From Candidatus Woesearchaeota archaeon (GTDB lineage: Archaea > Nanobdellota > Nanobdellia > Woesearchaeales > WJIZ01), in NCBI GenBank assembly GCA_018221205.1, contig JAAOYF010000005.1, positions 1 to 34,603 of the forward strand: DNA of 34,603 bases. The letters are read 5' to 3'. How positions within the stretch are numbered: the first letter of the stretch is position 1; every line of letters begins with the position of its first letter. The notes beneath the pieces were generated by a model that saw nothing but the letters and a program-made list of their open reading frames with translations, made no database searches and was not told the DNA's origin. A program made the translations under genes and the position numbers. Of this stretch, positions 23,819 through 31,837 are shown piece by piece.

Positions 23819-24628
23819 CTAGTAGCTCCTGGGATAGGATCCCAGCACCTTCACATAAAACATTTTCCCTATCGCTGAAAGGGCCTCTTCCATCTCTGGA
23901 TTGTCTTTGTGACCTTCCATCTCGATGAAAAAGATGTAATCACCGATTTTGCCCTTTGAAGGCTTGGATTCTATTTTAGTCATATTAATCTTTCTCTTTG
24001 CAAGCTCTCCGATCATGGTATAGAGCAGCCCTGGATGGTCTGTCTGCGGGTAAATGGCGATGCTTGTGCGGTCCTTTCCTGTAGGCGAGGTCTTTTCACT
24101 GCCCACCACCACAAATCTTGTTATGTTATATTTGCTGTCCTGGATATCCTTTGCGATGACAGACAATTTATATTTTTTTATTGCGCCGTGTGAAACTATC
24201 GCCCCATACTCCTTTTCTGGAGTTTTTGTTAACTTTTGTGCTGAGCGTGCGTTGCTGTCAGTGAGCATTATCTCTTCTATCTTAAGAGTGCGTCTGATAT
24301 ACTTCTCGCATTGGACATAGGTAAGGGGATGAGTATAGAGATACTTGATGTCCTTTGTCTTTCCTAAAGATGCAAGGAAATGCCTTACTTCAATGGTCAC
24401 TTCAGAGACAATCGGTATGTCAAATTCAAGCAGTGCGTCAAAGGTCTGGCCGATGCTTCCTGAGACTGAGTTCTCTATCGGGATAACCCCATAATCTGCG
24501 TTGTTTGACTTCAGCTCCTTGAACACTTCCCAGACCGTATTCTTGAATGTGCACTCTGCCTCTGGCTCGTATTTCAGCGCTGCCTCGTGGCTGAACGTCC
24601 TTTCCGGGCCGAGTGTGATAATCTTCAT
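23819..24628 (-). CDS. pheA: Prephenate dehydratase with ACT domain
   Basis: Converts prephenate to phenylpyruvate, the committed step to phenylalanine; 269 aa. The catalytic domain begins ITLGPERTFSHEAALKY and includes VIPIENSVSGSIGQTFDALLE and the ITRFVVVG motif with the key Thr. The C-terminal ACT domain has HPGLLYTMIGELAKRKINMTKIESKPSKGK. The ESKP and GLLY motifs correspond to the ESRP and GALV sites that bind phenylalanine in known enzymes, so feedback inhibition is likely. There is no fused chorismate mutase domain. GGAGGAG lies just before the ATG, which overlaps the aroA stop by 4 nt. Confidence 0.96.
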   Translation of the reverse strand: MKIITLGPERTFSHEAALKYEPEAECTFKNTVWEVFKELKSNNADYGVIPIENSVSGSIGQTFDALLEFDIPIVSEVTIEVRHFLASLGKTKDIKYLYTHPLTYVQCEKYIRRTLKIEEIMLTDSNARSAQKLTKTPEKEYGAIVSHGAIKKYKLSVIAKDIQDSKYNITRFVVVGSEKTSPTGKDRTSIAIYPQTDHPGLLYTMIGELAKRKINMTKIESKPSKGKIGDYIFFIEMEGHKDNPEMEEALSAIGKMFYVKVLGSYPRSY

Positions 24629-25884
24629 TGCTCCTCCATGGTGAGATTTGCTCCTAATGCCTGCATCTTCTGTATGAAACCAGGGAAACTTGCATCCAGG
24701 TTATTGGCATTCATGATTGTGGTGGTGCCTGATGCTGCCATTCCTGCGCAGGCAAGGGCCATGATGACACGGTGATCGTTCTGGCCGTCGACGACAGCTC
24801 CATTAAGATGACAACGTTCGATGACCAATCCGTTTGGTGTTTCCTCTATCAGCGCGCCCATCTTTTTCAATTCTTTGGCCATCGCAGCAATCCTGTCGGA
24901 TTCTTTTATTCTTGCATGGCCGACATTTGATAATGTCGTTGAGCCTTGCGAGAAACAGCCGAGGACAGCCATTATCGGCAACAGGTCAGGAGTATTATTG
25001 AGATCTGCCTTTATCCCTCTCAATTCCTCTGGCTTGATGACTGTCTCTTTTCCAAGCTGAATGTCTGATCCTGTCTCTCTCAGGAAGTCGATTATCCTCT
25101 TATCTCCCTGGATGTCTCCGTAATCTAATCCTAAAAGCGACACTTTTGAGTTTGTTATGGCTGCAGCGACCAATGGAAAGGCTGCTGAGGACCAGTCTGC
25201 AGGTATCCTTTTTGTAAATGCATTATATCTCTGATTGCCTTCGATCAAAAAGCTCCCTGATTTCTCCTTGAATCTGATCTTCTGCTCTGCGAGCCATTTC
25301 AGTGTCATGTCGACATAAGGCTTTTCATTGAGTTCATAGACCTGTAAGGTTGTCTTGCTCTCCAACAAAGGAGCTGCCAACAACATGCTTGTCACATATT
25401 GAGAAGATTTTCCGGAAAGCATGATCGATCCTGCACTTATCGGTCCTTTTATCGAGAGGGGTGCGCATCCTTCTTCTGATTTCACCTCTGCCCCTAAGTT
25501 CTGGAGTGCTTGCAGCAACGGCTGCATCGGCCTGCTCTTGATGGATTCATCACCGTCAAAGGTAATCTCTTTATCCTGCAATGCAGCGATGCTTGCCATC
25601 AGCCTCAATGTTGTTCCTGAATTGCAGACATTGATCTCATCCCTCTTTGCCTTGATCTTTCCATTCCTTCCTTTGATTGTCCATGATCTTTTACGTTCTA
25701 CTTTGGCGCCTAATGCCTCTGCTGCTGTCAGCGCAGCCAAACAGTCTTCAGATTGCAGCGGATTCCTTATTATCGACTGCCCTTTCGCGAGAAGCGCGAT
25801 GACTATTGCCCTGATGGTATGGGATTTTGATGGAGGAATGACTATCTCTCCCTTAAGCCTGCTCTGCTCGACGATGAGTTTCAT
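24625..25884 (-). CDS. aroA: 3-phosphoshikimate 1-carboxyvinyltransferase (EPSP synthase)
   Basis: Sixth shikimate step: joins shikimate 3-phosphate and phosphoenolpyruvate; 419 aa, normal length. PPSKSHTIRAIVIALLAKG (Lys 20 and nearby Ser bind substrates in the family), VCNSGTTLRLM, GDESIKSRPMQPLLQAL, SGKSSQYVTSMLLAAPL, PADWSSAAFPLVAAAI and KESDRIAAMAKELKKMG are all present. It overlaps aroC by 4 nt and pheA by 4 nt. Its place after aroC reverses the order of reactions at this one point. Confidence 0.97.
   Translation of the reverse strand: MKLIVEQSRLKGEIVIPPSKSHTIRAIVIALLAKGQSIIRNPLQSEDCLAALTAAEALGAKVERKRSWTIKGRNGKIKAKRDEINVCNSGTTLRLMASIAALQDKEITFDGDESIKSRPMQPLLQALQNLGAEVKSEEGCAPLSIKGPISAGSIMLSGKSSQYVTSMLLAAPLLESKTTLQVYELNEKPYVDMTLKWLAEQKIRFKEKSGSFLIEGNQRYNAFTKRIPADWSSAAFPLVAAAITNSKVSLLGLDYGDIQGDKRIIDFLRETGSDIQLGKETVIKPEELRGIKADLNNTPDLLPIMAVLGCFSQGSTTLSNVGHARIKESDRIAAMAKELKKMGALIEETPNGLVIERCHLNGAVVDGQNDHRVIMALACAGMAASGTTTIMNANNLDASFPGFIQKMQALGANLTMEEQ
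24631..24637 (-). promoter_or_regulatory. Strong ribosome-binding site of pheA
   Basis: GGAGGAG ends 2 nt before the pheA ATG (complement at 24628). It is the strongest Shine-Dalgarno-like sequence I noticed in the aromatic operon and lies in the last codons of aroA. Confidence 0.65.
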
Positions 25885-26909
25885 TGTGCTCCTGCAAGCA
25901 CCAAGGCAGTCATATGCTCAATCACTGGTGCGATCCTCGGACATAAACAAGGATCGTGCCTGCCTGATACTTTTATTTTCACTTTTTTCCCTTTTTTATC
26001 AATGGTCAATTGCTCTTTTGCTATTGATGAAGGTGGTTTGATGGCAGCCCTGAATATGATATCCTCTCCATTCGAGATTCCTGCCACAATACCCCCTGCA
26101 TTATTGGTACGGGTGCGTATTTTTCCTTTCTTGTATAATTGATCATTATGCTGTGATCCTTTCATCTCTACTGCTTTGAAGCCAGAGCCGAATTCAATGC
26201 CTTTCACAGCGCCGATCGAGAGAACTGCTTTTGCTAAATCAGCGTTGAGCTTGTCAAAGACTGGATTTCCTAAACCCGGAGGGCAATTCTTTATCGTGAC
26301 TTCAACAATCCCTCCTATGGAATCGCCTTGCTTCTTGATCTTAAGTATCTCCCTCTGCATCCTTTTTGCGGCTTCCTTATCTGGGCACCTCAATGGGTTT
26401 TTTTCAATCTCTTTCAGGTCTCTTTTTTTTGCTTTTATAGTTCCGACCTGGATGGTGTACGCAAATATTTTTGCTTTTGTCAGTTTTTTTGCTATTGCGC
26501 CTGCTGCAACTCTCGCCACTGTCTCTCTTCCTGATGCTCTTCCTCCTCCCCTATAATCATGGATGCCGTATCTCTTCAGATAAGTGAAATCAGCATGCCC
26601 TGGCCTGAAAACATCTTTCCATCTTTCATATATCCTGGAATCTGCGTCTTTATTGTAGACTACCAAGCAGATGGGATGGCCTGTTGTCCTTCCCTTGAAT
26701 ATACCAGAAAGGATATGGACCTTATCCTGCTCTTTTCTTTGTGTTGTTACGGTGCTTTGGCCTGGCTTTCTCTTATCAAGCTCCTTTTGGATGTCTTTTT
26801 CCGATATCTTGATATTGGATTTGACTCCGTCGATAACTGCACCTAGAGCCTTGCCATGCGACTCTCCGAAAGTCATTATCTTCAGTTTTTTTCCAAACGT
26901 GTTTCCCAT
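25881..26909 (-). CDS. aroC: Chorismate synthase
   Basis: Last shikimate step, elimination of phosphate from EPSP to give chorismate, needing reduced flavin; 342 aa. NTFGKKLKIMTFGESHGKALGAVIDG with the catalytic-region His, RPGHADFTYLKRYGIHDYRGGGRASGRETVARVAAGAIAKK, and NNAGGIVAGISNGEDI are the signatures, and SGRHDPCLCPRIAPVIEHM closes it. No flavin reductase domain is fused. The start overlaps the end of the shikimate kinase gene by 28 nt. Confidence 0.98.
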   Translation of the reverse strand: MGNTFGKKLKIMTFGESHGKALGAVIDGVKSNIKISEKDIQKELDKRKPGQSTVTTQRKEQDKVHILSGIFKGRTTGHPICLVVYNKDADSRIYERWKDVFRPGHADFTYLKRYGIHDYRGGGRASGRETVARVAAGAIAKKLTKAKIFAYTIQVGTIKAKKRDLKEIEKNPLRCPDKEAAKRMQREILKIKKQGDSIGGIVEVTIKNCPPGLGNPVFDKLNADLAKAVLSIGAVKGIEFGSGFKAVEMKGSQHNDQLYKKGKIRTRTNNAGGIVAGISNGEDIIFRAAIKPPSSIAKEQLTIDKKGKKVKIKVSGRHDPCLCPRIAPVIEHMTALVLAGAQ

Positions 26910-27376
26910 TGTATCTCTTCGCTTATTTTCTCGGGTGTCTTGTTATCGCATCCTATAGTATCATCTGCCATCTGGAATATCTTATCTCGCTTTTCGAATA
27001 TCTCTGGAAAGGAAGATTCGTCCATATAAGGGGGAAAGCCTTGCTTCTTGAGGCGTTCAAGCAAAATATCTTTTGAGAGCTTAAGATATACCATCTTTCC
27101 CAGCTTCTTCAGCTTCATCCTGTTTTCTTCGCTGTCTAATGCGCCTCCTCCGACTGCAATGATGGTGTTGTCTGCTTCAAGAGACATTATCACTTCCTTT
27201 TCTTTTTTTTTGAAATGCTCTTCTCCGTGCTTCTCCATAATCTCCCGACAGGATTCTCCTTTTTCTTCGATCATGTCATCAGTGTCGATGAAGTGTGTAT
27301 CATTCTTTTTTGCGACCATCTTTCCTATTGTCGTCTTGCCTGCTGCTTTGAATCCTATAATGATGAGATTCATCAA
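26882..27376 (-). CDS. aroK: Shikimate kinase, bacterial AroK/AroL fold
   Basis: Fifth shikimate step, phosphorylation of shikimate; 164 aa. It is a P-loop kinase: GFKAAGKT at residues 8-15, the DTDD shikimate-binding motif at 31-34, VGGGA around 75-79 and R130. Most archaea use an unrelated GHMP-type shikimate kinase, so this is the bacterial type. Two usual features are altered: the shikimate-binding Arg in FR..E is Lys 56 (HFKKKEKE), and the lid RPLL is replaced by FPPYM with no clear lid Arg. The place in the operon strongly supports the function. It overlaps the fusion gene by 4 nt. Confidence 0.9.
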   Translation of the reverse strand: MMNLIIIGFKAAGKTTIGKMVAKKNDTHFIDTDDMIEEKGESCREIMEKHGEEHFKKKEKEVIMSLEADNTIIAVGGGALDSEENRMKLKKLGKMVYLKLSKDILLERLKKQGFPPYMDESSFPEIFEKRDKIFQMADDTIGCDNKTPEKISEEIQWETRLEKN

Positions 27377-28812
27377 TGATCCACCACGTATTGCAGAACC
27401 GATTCCTCCATAAGCTCCTTATCTGGCTTCTTCCTTGTCCAGAATTCAAACTGCTGCGCTGCCTGGTTGATGAACATCTTGATTCCGGTCACGATCGGGC
27501 ACCTGTTACGCTCTGCATCATTGAGAAGCTTGGTGATCAATGGATTGTAGATCGTATCGAAGACAACCATGTTCCTCAATACATTTCTCGGCACCGGAGA
27601 GTCATGCACCCTCGGAGCCATGCCGATGGGAGTTGCGTTGATCAGCAGATCGACCTTTTCCCAGTCAATCTCATTGATCTTTTTTAGGGACACATGTAGT
27701 GAAGATGCAAGCTTTTTCCCATTCGCCTCTGTCCTATTGATTATGGTAAGCCTTCCTCGTTTCTTCCAGATGCCGAAGGCAATCGCTTTTGCAGCGCCTC
27801 CTGCCCCTATCAGGACGACATTCTTATCCTGGATCTGAATCTTTTCCTGTATCGTGTCCAAGGCAGCTGTCCAATCAGTATTGTAGCCGAAAAGTTTTCC
27901 CTGCTTTATGACGACTGTATTGACTGCTCCTATCTTTGCTGCACGGTCATCGACATGATCTAAGTAGGTCAAGATGGATTCTTTGAAGGGCATGGTGACA
28001 CTCAGCCCTGAAAAAAGGTGTTTAAGGAGGTCAAGCTCTTTAAGATCTTTCAGCTCTACGTTGATATAGACTGCATTCAACTCATGCTCCTTGAATGCGA
28101 GATTATGGACAATATAACTTCTGCTTGCTGAGATAGGGTTTCCGATGAGGCCATAGATATTCACTCCTGGCTTCAATCGGTCTACCCGATAGACTTTTTT
28201 CAGATAGTCACAGGATATCTGGCCTGGAGCAGTGGGTTGGTTGAGATAGCCATAGGTGAGAAAAGAGCCGAAAGGAACGTTAAGTATCCTTGACAACTGC
28301 CCTTTTGGACCCATACAATGCGCTATCATGTCTATGTTGTCTGCTTTGGATTTCTTTAACAAATCAAGAATGATTATGTTATCGCTCAAAGAAACGGCAG
28401 TACAGGCTATCTTTATGATGTCTGGTTTTAACTTTTTGATCTTCTCATATATCTCCTGTATATTCTCTGGAACGTTTTCGTTGTTATGATAAGAGACTAT
28501 GATCTTAGTGTCTTTTTTCGTTTTGATGAATTCTTTTATGGTCTTTTCTCCGTAATCAAGATCAAGATCGATATATTCTGCGCCTTCTTCCATTCCCTTT
28601 TTGAGCAGCCCTAAGCATATCTTCTTCTCGACTCCTTTGCAGGCGAGAATGACTGGCTTTCTCTTCTTTGCGATGATCTCCTTTATATCCTCTGGCTTGG
28701 CATCCATCAATGAATCCATCCTTACCTCTACCAGAGAAGCATTGAATTTGATATGGCTCATCTCGTCAAGAAGGTGCTCTTTTGTTCTCGCAGCTATGGA
28801 ACAGCATATCAT
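27373..28812 (-). CDS. aroDE: Fused 3-dehydroquinate dehydratase (type I) / shikimate dehydrogenase
   Basis: Third and fourth shikimate steps on one chain, 479 aa. Residues about 1-210 are a type I dehydratase: VSYH with H109 and IIKIA with the Schiff-base candidate K134; the family's Glu in IDxEL reads IDLDL here, Glu to Asp. Residues about 217-479 are shikimate dehydrogenase: YGLIGNPISASRSYIVHN (usual HS.SP reads ASRSY), VTMPFKE with K277, GYNTDW with D313, GAGGAAKA at 336-343, and INRTEANG for NADP. The K-D spacing matches the family. It overlaps aroB and aroK by 4 nt. Similar fusions are known in plants and some bacteria. Confidence 0.96.
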   Translation of the reverse strand: MICCSIAARTKEHLLDEMSHIKFNASLVEVRMDSLMDAKPEDIKEIIAKKRKPVILACKGVEKKICLGLLKKGMEEGAEYIDLDLDYGEKTIKEFIKTKKDTKIIVSYHNNENVPENIQEIYEKIKKLKPDIIKIACTAVSLSDNIIILDLLKKSKADNIDMIAHCMGPKGQLSRILNVPFGSFLTYGYLNQPTAPGQISCDYLKKVYRVDRLKPGVNIYGLIGNPISASRSYIVHNLAFKEHELNAVYINVELKDLKELDLLKHLFSGLSVTMPFKESILTYLDHVDDRAAKIGAVNTVVIKQGKLFGYNTDWTAALDTIQEKIQIQDKNVVLIGAGGAAKAIAFGIWKKRGRLTIINRTEANGKKLASSLHVSLKKINEIDWEKVDLLINATPIGMAPRVHDSPVPRNVLRNMVVFDTIYNPLITKLLNDAERNRCPIVTGIKMFINQAAQQFEFWTRKKPDKELMEESVLQYVVDH

Positions 28813-29897
28813 GTCATGTCACCCAAGACTTTTTCAGCGATCTCTTTTCTCACAGTGCAATCCATCTTTGCTTTGCCTATCCTTTCCAATAACACATACC
28901 TGACTTCTGACTGTGATTTTTTCTTGTCATAGTGTGTCGCAAGAAGGATCTCCTCTATGGAGAGCTTCTTTATCCTGGTCTCGAACTTCACTTTTTTCAA
29001 CAGGTCAATGATCTTCTGCGACTCCATAAAATTCAGCAGGCCTTTCTTCTCTGCCATCTTAGCTTCTGCTATCATGCCTAATGCAACTGCCTGTCCATGG
29101 GAAACACGATAATTAGAAACTTGTTCGATCGCATGTCCTATGGTATGGCCGAAATTGAGAATCTTTCTGTAGGAGAGCTCTTTCTCATCCTCTTGCACCA
29201 CCACTTTCTTGATCTTGCAGCTCCATTGGATGAATCTTGCTATCACATCCTCATCTCTTGTAAGCAAAGTGTGCATATAGCCGTCCAGATGAAGGAAGAA
29301 TTTCGCATCAAGTATAACAGCATGCTTTATCATTTCAGCGAGGCCGTTCCTGTATTCTGTATCGGAGAGTGTCTTCAGCACAGAAATGTCTATGAAGACG
29401 CGTTCTGGTTGATAGAATGCTCCGATGAGGTTCTTGCCGAAAGGAGTATCGACAGCTGTCTTTCCCCCTATGCTTGCGTCGACCATCGCCAACAATGTTG
29501 TCGGGATTGATAGGTAGGGTATGCCCCTCATATAGGTCGATGCGACAAAACCTGCAAGATCAAGCACTGCTCCCCCTCCGAGCGCGATAATGACCGAGTT
29601 CTTGGTGAGCTGATATTTCATCAACGCATCTTCAATCCTCTCTTTTGTCTGCCTTGTCTTGCTCTTCTCTCCTGCAGGAAAACTAATCAACACTGCTTTA
29701 AGTCCTTCTTTTTTTAGCATATCTAAAAACGTATTTGCATAGAACTTCTTGACATTAGAATCGGTGATGATTGCTATCTTGTCGAGATTCAATGTCTTGA
29801 GTCCTGCTGCTATCTGTGGAAAAAGGTCCTTCCCTATGATGATATCATAGGAATCGTCCTCTTCTCGCTGGATCTTTACTCTTATCTTCTGCATCAT
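28809..29897 (-). CDS. aroB: 3-dehydroquinate synthase, classical AroB
   Basis: Second shikimate step: NAD- and metal-dependent conversion of DAHP to 3-dehydroquinate; 362 aa. ALGGGAVLDLAGFVASTYMRGI binds NAD; PTTLLAMVDASIGGKTAVD, the metal ligands in NGLAEMIKHA (Glu) and LNFGHTIGHAIE and SHGQAVALGM (His) are present. Many euryarchaea replace AroB by the unrelated DHQ synthase II; this window has the classical enzyme. Either of the first two Met codons could be the start. It overlaps its neighbours on both sides by 4 nt. Confidence 0.97.
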   Translation of the reverse strand: MMQKIRVKIQREEDDSYDIIIGKDLFPQIAAGLKTLNLDKIAIITDSNVKKFYANTFLDMLKKEGLKAVLISFPAGEKSKTRQTKERIEDALMKYQLTKNSVIIALGGGAVLDLAGFVASTYMRGIPYLSIPTTLLAMVDASIGGKTAVDTPFGKNLIGAFYQPERVFIDISVLKTLSDTEYRNGLAEMIKHAVILDAKFFLHLDGYMHTLLTRDEDVIARFIQWSCKIKKVVVQEDEKELSYRKILNFGHTIGHAIEQVSNYRVSHGQAVALGMIAEAKMAEKKGLLNFMESQKIIDLLKKVKFETRIKKLSIEEILLATHYDKKKSQSEVRYVLLERIGKAKMDCTVRKEIAEKVLGDMT

Positions 29898-30907
29898 ATC
29901 CCTCTCCCACCTATCATCGCGATCTTGCCCAGGTCAACCATGAGCTTTGTGAAGCTGGTTATGTTTATTGTCTGCTCGGCGTCTGAGACTGCTTTTGAGG
30001 GGTCTGTATGCACCTCGATCATCAGTCCGTCTGCTCCTGCTGCTATGGCTGCCTTTGATAATGGTGCAACCAATGATCTTTTTCCAGAGGCATGGCTTGG
30101 ATCGACGATAATCGGCAGATGCGTGAGCTCTTTCAATAAAGGTACGGCACTTATATCCAAGGTGTTTCTTGTTGCTTTCTCGAATGTCCTGATGCCTCGT
30201 TCGCAAAGAATGACTTCTCTATTGCCGCGGCTCATGATATATTCTGCTGACAATAACAATTCATCATAGGTCGAGGACATGCCTCTTTTCAGGAGGACCG
30301 GCTTCTTTGTCTTTCCTACCTCTTTCAACAAAGGATAGTTGCACATGTTCCTTGTGCCTATCTGAAGGATATCAGCATATTTTGCTACAAGTTTTACGTC
30401 TCTTGGATCCAATACTTCTGTCACTGTCTTCAGTCCTGTCTCCTTTCCTGCGGCTTCTAGGAATTTGAGCCCTTTCTCTTCCAATCCCTGGAAATCATAT
30501 GGCCCTGTACGGGGCTTGAAAGCCCCCCCTCTAAGAACTACGGCTCCTGCTTTCTTTGCTGCCCTTGCTATCTTCATGATCTGGCCTTTGCTCTCGACAG
30601 CACACGGCCCTGCGATGATGATTATCTTCTGGCCGCCGAAGATGACGTTTCCTACTCTCACTTTGCTTGGCTGCTTCTTTGCTTCTCTTGAAGCCAATTG
30701 ATATGGTCTATGGATGCGGTGGACCTTTTCCACGCCTGGTAGATTAGCAATGGTGTGCCTGTTGAGCTTCCGTTCATCTCCTACGGCTGCGATGACTGTC
30801 CTTTCTTGCCCATATAACGGCACTGGCTCCAGTTTTGCACGCTCGATTCTAGAAAGAACTTCCTTTACTTCTACACGCTTTGCATTTCTCTTAAGAACAA
30901 TAATCAT
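29894..30907 (-). CDS. aroF: DAHP synthase with N-terminal ferredoxin-like regulatory domain
   Basis: First shikimate step: condenses phosphoenolpyruvate and erythrose 4-phosphate; 337 aa. Residues about 1-75 form the small regulatory domain (MIIVLKRNAKRVEV, VIAAVGDERKL) seen in the Thermotoga/Pyrobaculum-like type Ibeta enzymes, where it can mediate feedback inhibition. The barrel has IIAGPCAVES, LRGGAFKPRTGPYDFQG, DILQIGTRNMCNYPLL, KPVLLKRGMSST and IVDPSHASGKR. It follows the transketolase after 3 nt, so the enzyme making erythrose 4-phosphate and the enzyme using it are co-expressed. Confidence 0.97.
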   Translation of the reverse strand: MIIVLKRNAKRVEVKEVLSRIERAKLEPVPLYGQERTVIAAVGDERKLNRHTIANLPGVEKVHRIHRPYQLASREAKKQPSKVRVGNVIFGGQKIIIIAGPCAVESKGQIMKIARAAKKAGAVVLRGGAFKPRTGPYDFQGLEEKGLKFLEAAGKETGLKTVTEVLDPRDVKLVAKYADILQIGTRNMCNYPLLKEVGKTKKPVLLKRGMSSTYDELLLSAEYIMSRGNREVILCERGIRTFEKATRNTLDISAVPLLKELTHLPIIVDPSHASGKRSLVAPLSKAAIAAGADGLMIEVHTDPSKAVSDAEQTINITSFTKLMVDLGKIAMIGGRGI

Positions 30908-30910
30908 TGT

Positions 30911-31837
30911 TTAGAGTTTTTTCGCAGTCCTAACGATATTTTCTGCAGTCAATCCGTATTTTTCATACAGATCTTTTGGTGCGCCTGACTCTGCGAATGT
31001 ATCCTGGACGCCTATTCTTGCAAGTTTCGCATCACTGTTTTCAGCGAGCACCTCTGCTACAGCCCCTCCTAAACCACCGATGATGTTGTGGTCTTCTGCT
31101 GTTATGACTTTTCCTGTTTTCTTTGCTGATCTGAGGAGTGTGTCTTTATCCAATGGTTTTATTGTTGACATGTTGATGACTTCTGCGTCGATATCCTCCT
31201 TTTTCAGGAGCTCTGCTGCTTCTAGGGCTATCGGGATTAACGGTCCGCAGGCAACTACCGAAAGATCTTTCCCTTCTTTCAGGATGATTGCCTTGCCGAT
31301 CTCGAATTTGTGATTATCGTCGAATAGAATCGGTGTCTTATCTCGGGTGAGACGCATATATGCTGGTCCATCATATTCGGCTAATGCCAATGTCGCTTTC
31401 TCTGCTTCCATTGAATCTGCCGGACAGATGACAACCATGTTCGGGAGGGAGCGATAGATGGCCATGTCTTCGATTGCTTGTGCTGATGCGCCGTCAGTCC
31501 CTGTCACCAAGCCTGCATGCGAGCCGATGACCTTTACATTCATCTTCGGTCTTGCTACAGCATTCCTTATCTGCTCAAATGCCCTTTCTGAGAAAATGGC
31601 AAAGGTAGAGGCGAAGGGAATCTTTCCTGACCATGCCAATCCTGCTGCTGTCACGATCATGTTCTGTTCTGTTATGCCACAGCTTATCCATCTCTCTGGA
31701 AATTCTGGAATAAGCATCCTGCTTTTGGTTGATTTTCCGAGATCTGCTTCTAGCGAAACAACATCCTTATGCTTTTTGGCTGCTTTCACCAAGCCGCGTC
31801 CATATCCTTCACGAGAGGCTTCTAATTTTTGCGTCAA
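30911..31837 (-). CDS. tktB: Transketolase, C-terminal subunit
   Basis: Pyrimidine-binding and C-terminal half of a split transketolase, 308 aa. RWISCGITEQNMIVTAAGLAWSGK carries the catalytic Glu that activates thiamine diphosphate; IGSHAGLVTGTDGASAQAIEDMAI and ADSMEAEKA are also typical. The start is TTG at 31837, since no ATG gives the conserved SREGYGRGLVKAAKKHKDVVSLEADLG region. It overlaps the N-terminal subunit gene by 29 nt. Together the two halves interconvert sugar phosphates and provide erythrose 4-phosphate. The gene symbol is only for the half-subunit, not E. coli tktB. Confidence 0.95.
   Translation of the reverse strand: MTQKLEASREGYGRGLVKAAKKHKDVVSLEADLGKSTKSRMLIPEFPERWISCGITEQNMIVTAAGLAWSGKIPFASTFAIFSERAFEQIRNAVARPKMNVKVIGSHAGLVTGTDGASAQAIEDMAIYRSLPNMVVICPADSMEAEKATLALAEYDGPAYMRLTRDKTPILFDDNHKFEIGKAIILKEGKDLSVVACGPLIPIALEAAELLKKEDIDAEVINMSTIKPLDKDTLLRSAKKTGKVITAEDHNIIGGLGGAVAEVLAENSDAKLARIGVQDTFAESGAPKDLYEKYGLTAENIVRTAKKL

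Noticed and set aside
23072-23878. 268-aa ORF on the plus strand, antisense to pheS and pheA
   Set aside because: It lies wholly over two clear synthetase/dehydratase genes, its protein is Ser- and Phe-rich without domains, and no promoter or ribosome-binding site supports it.
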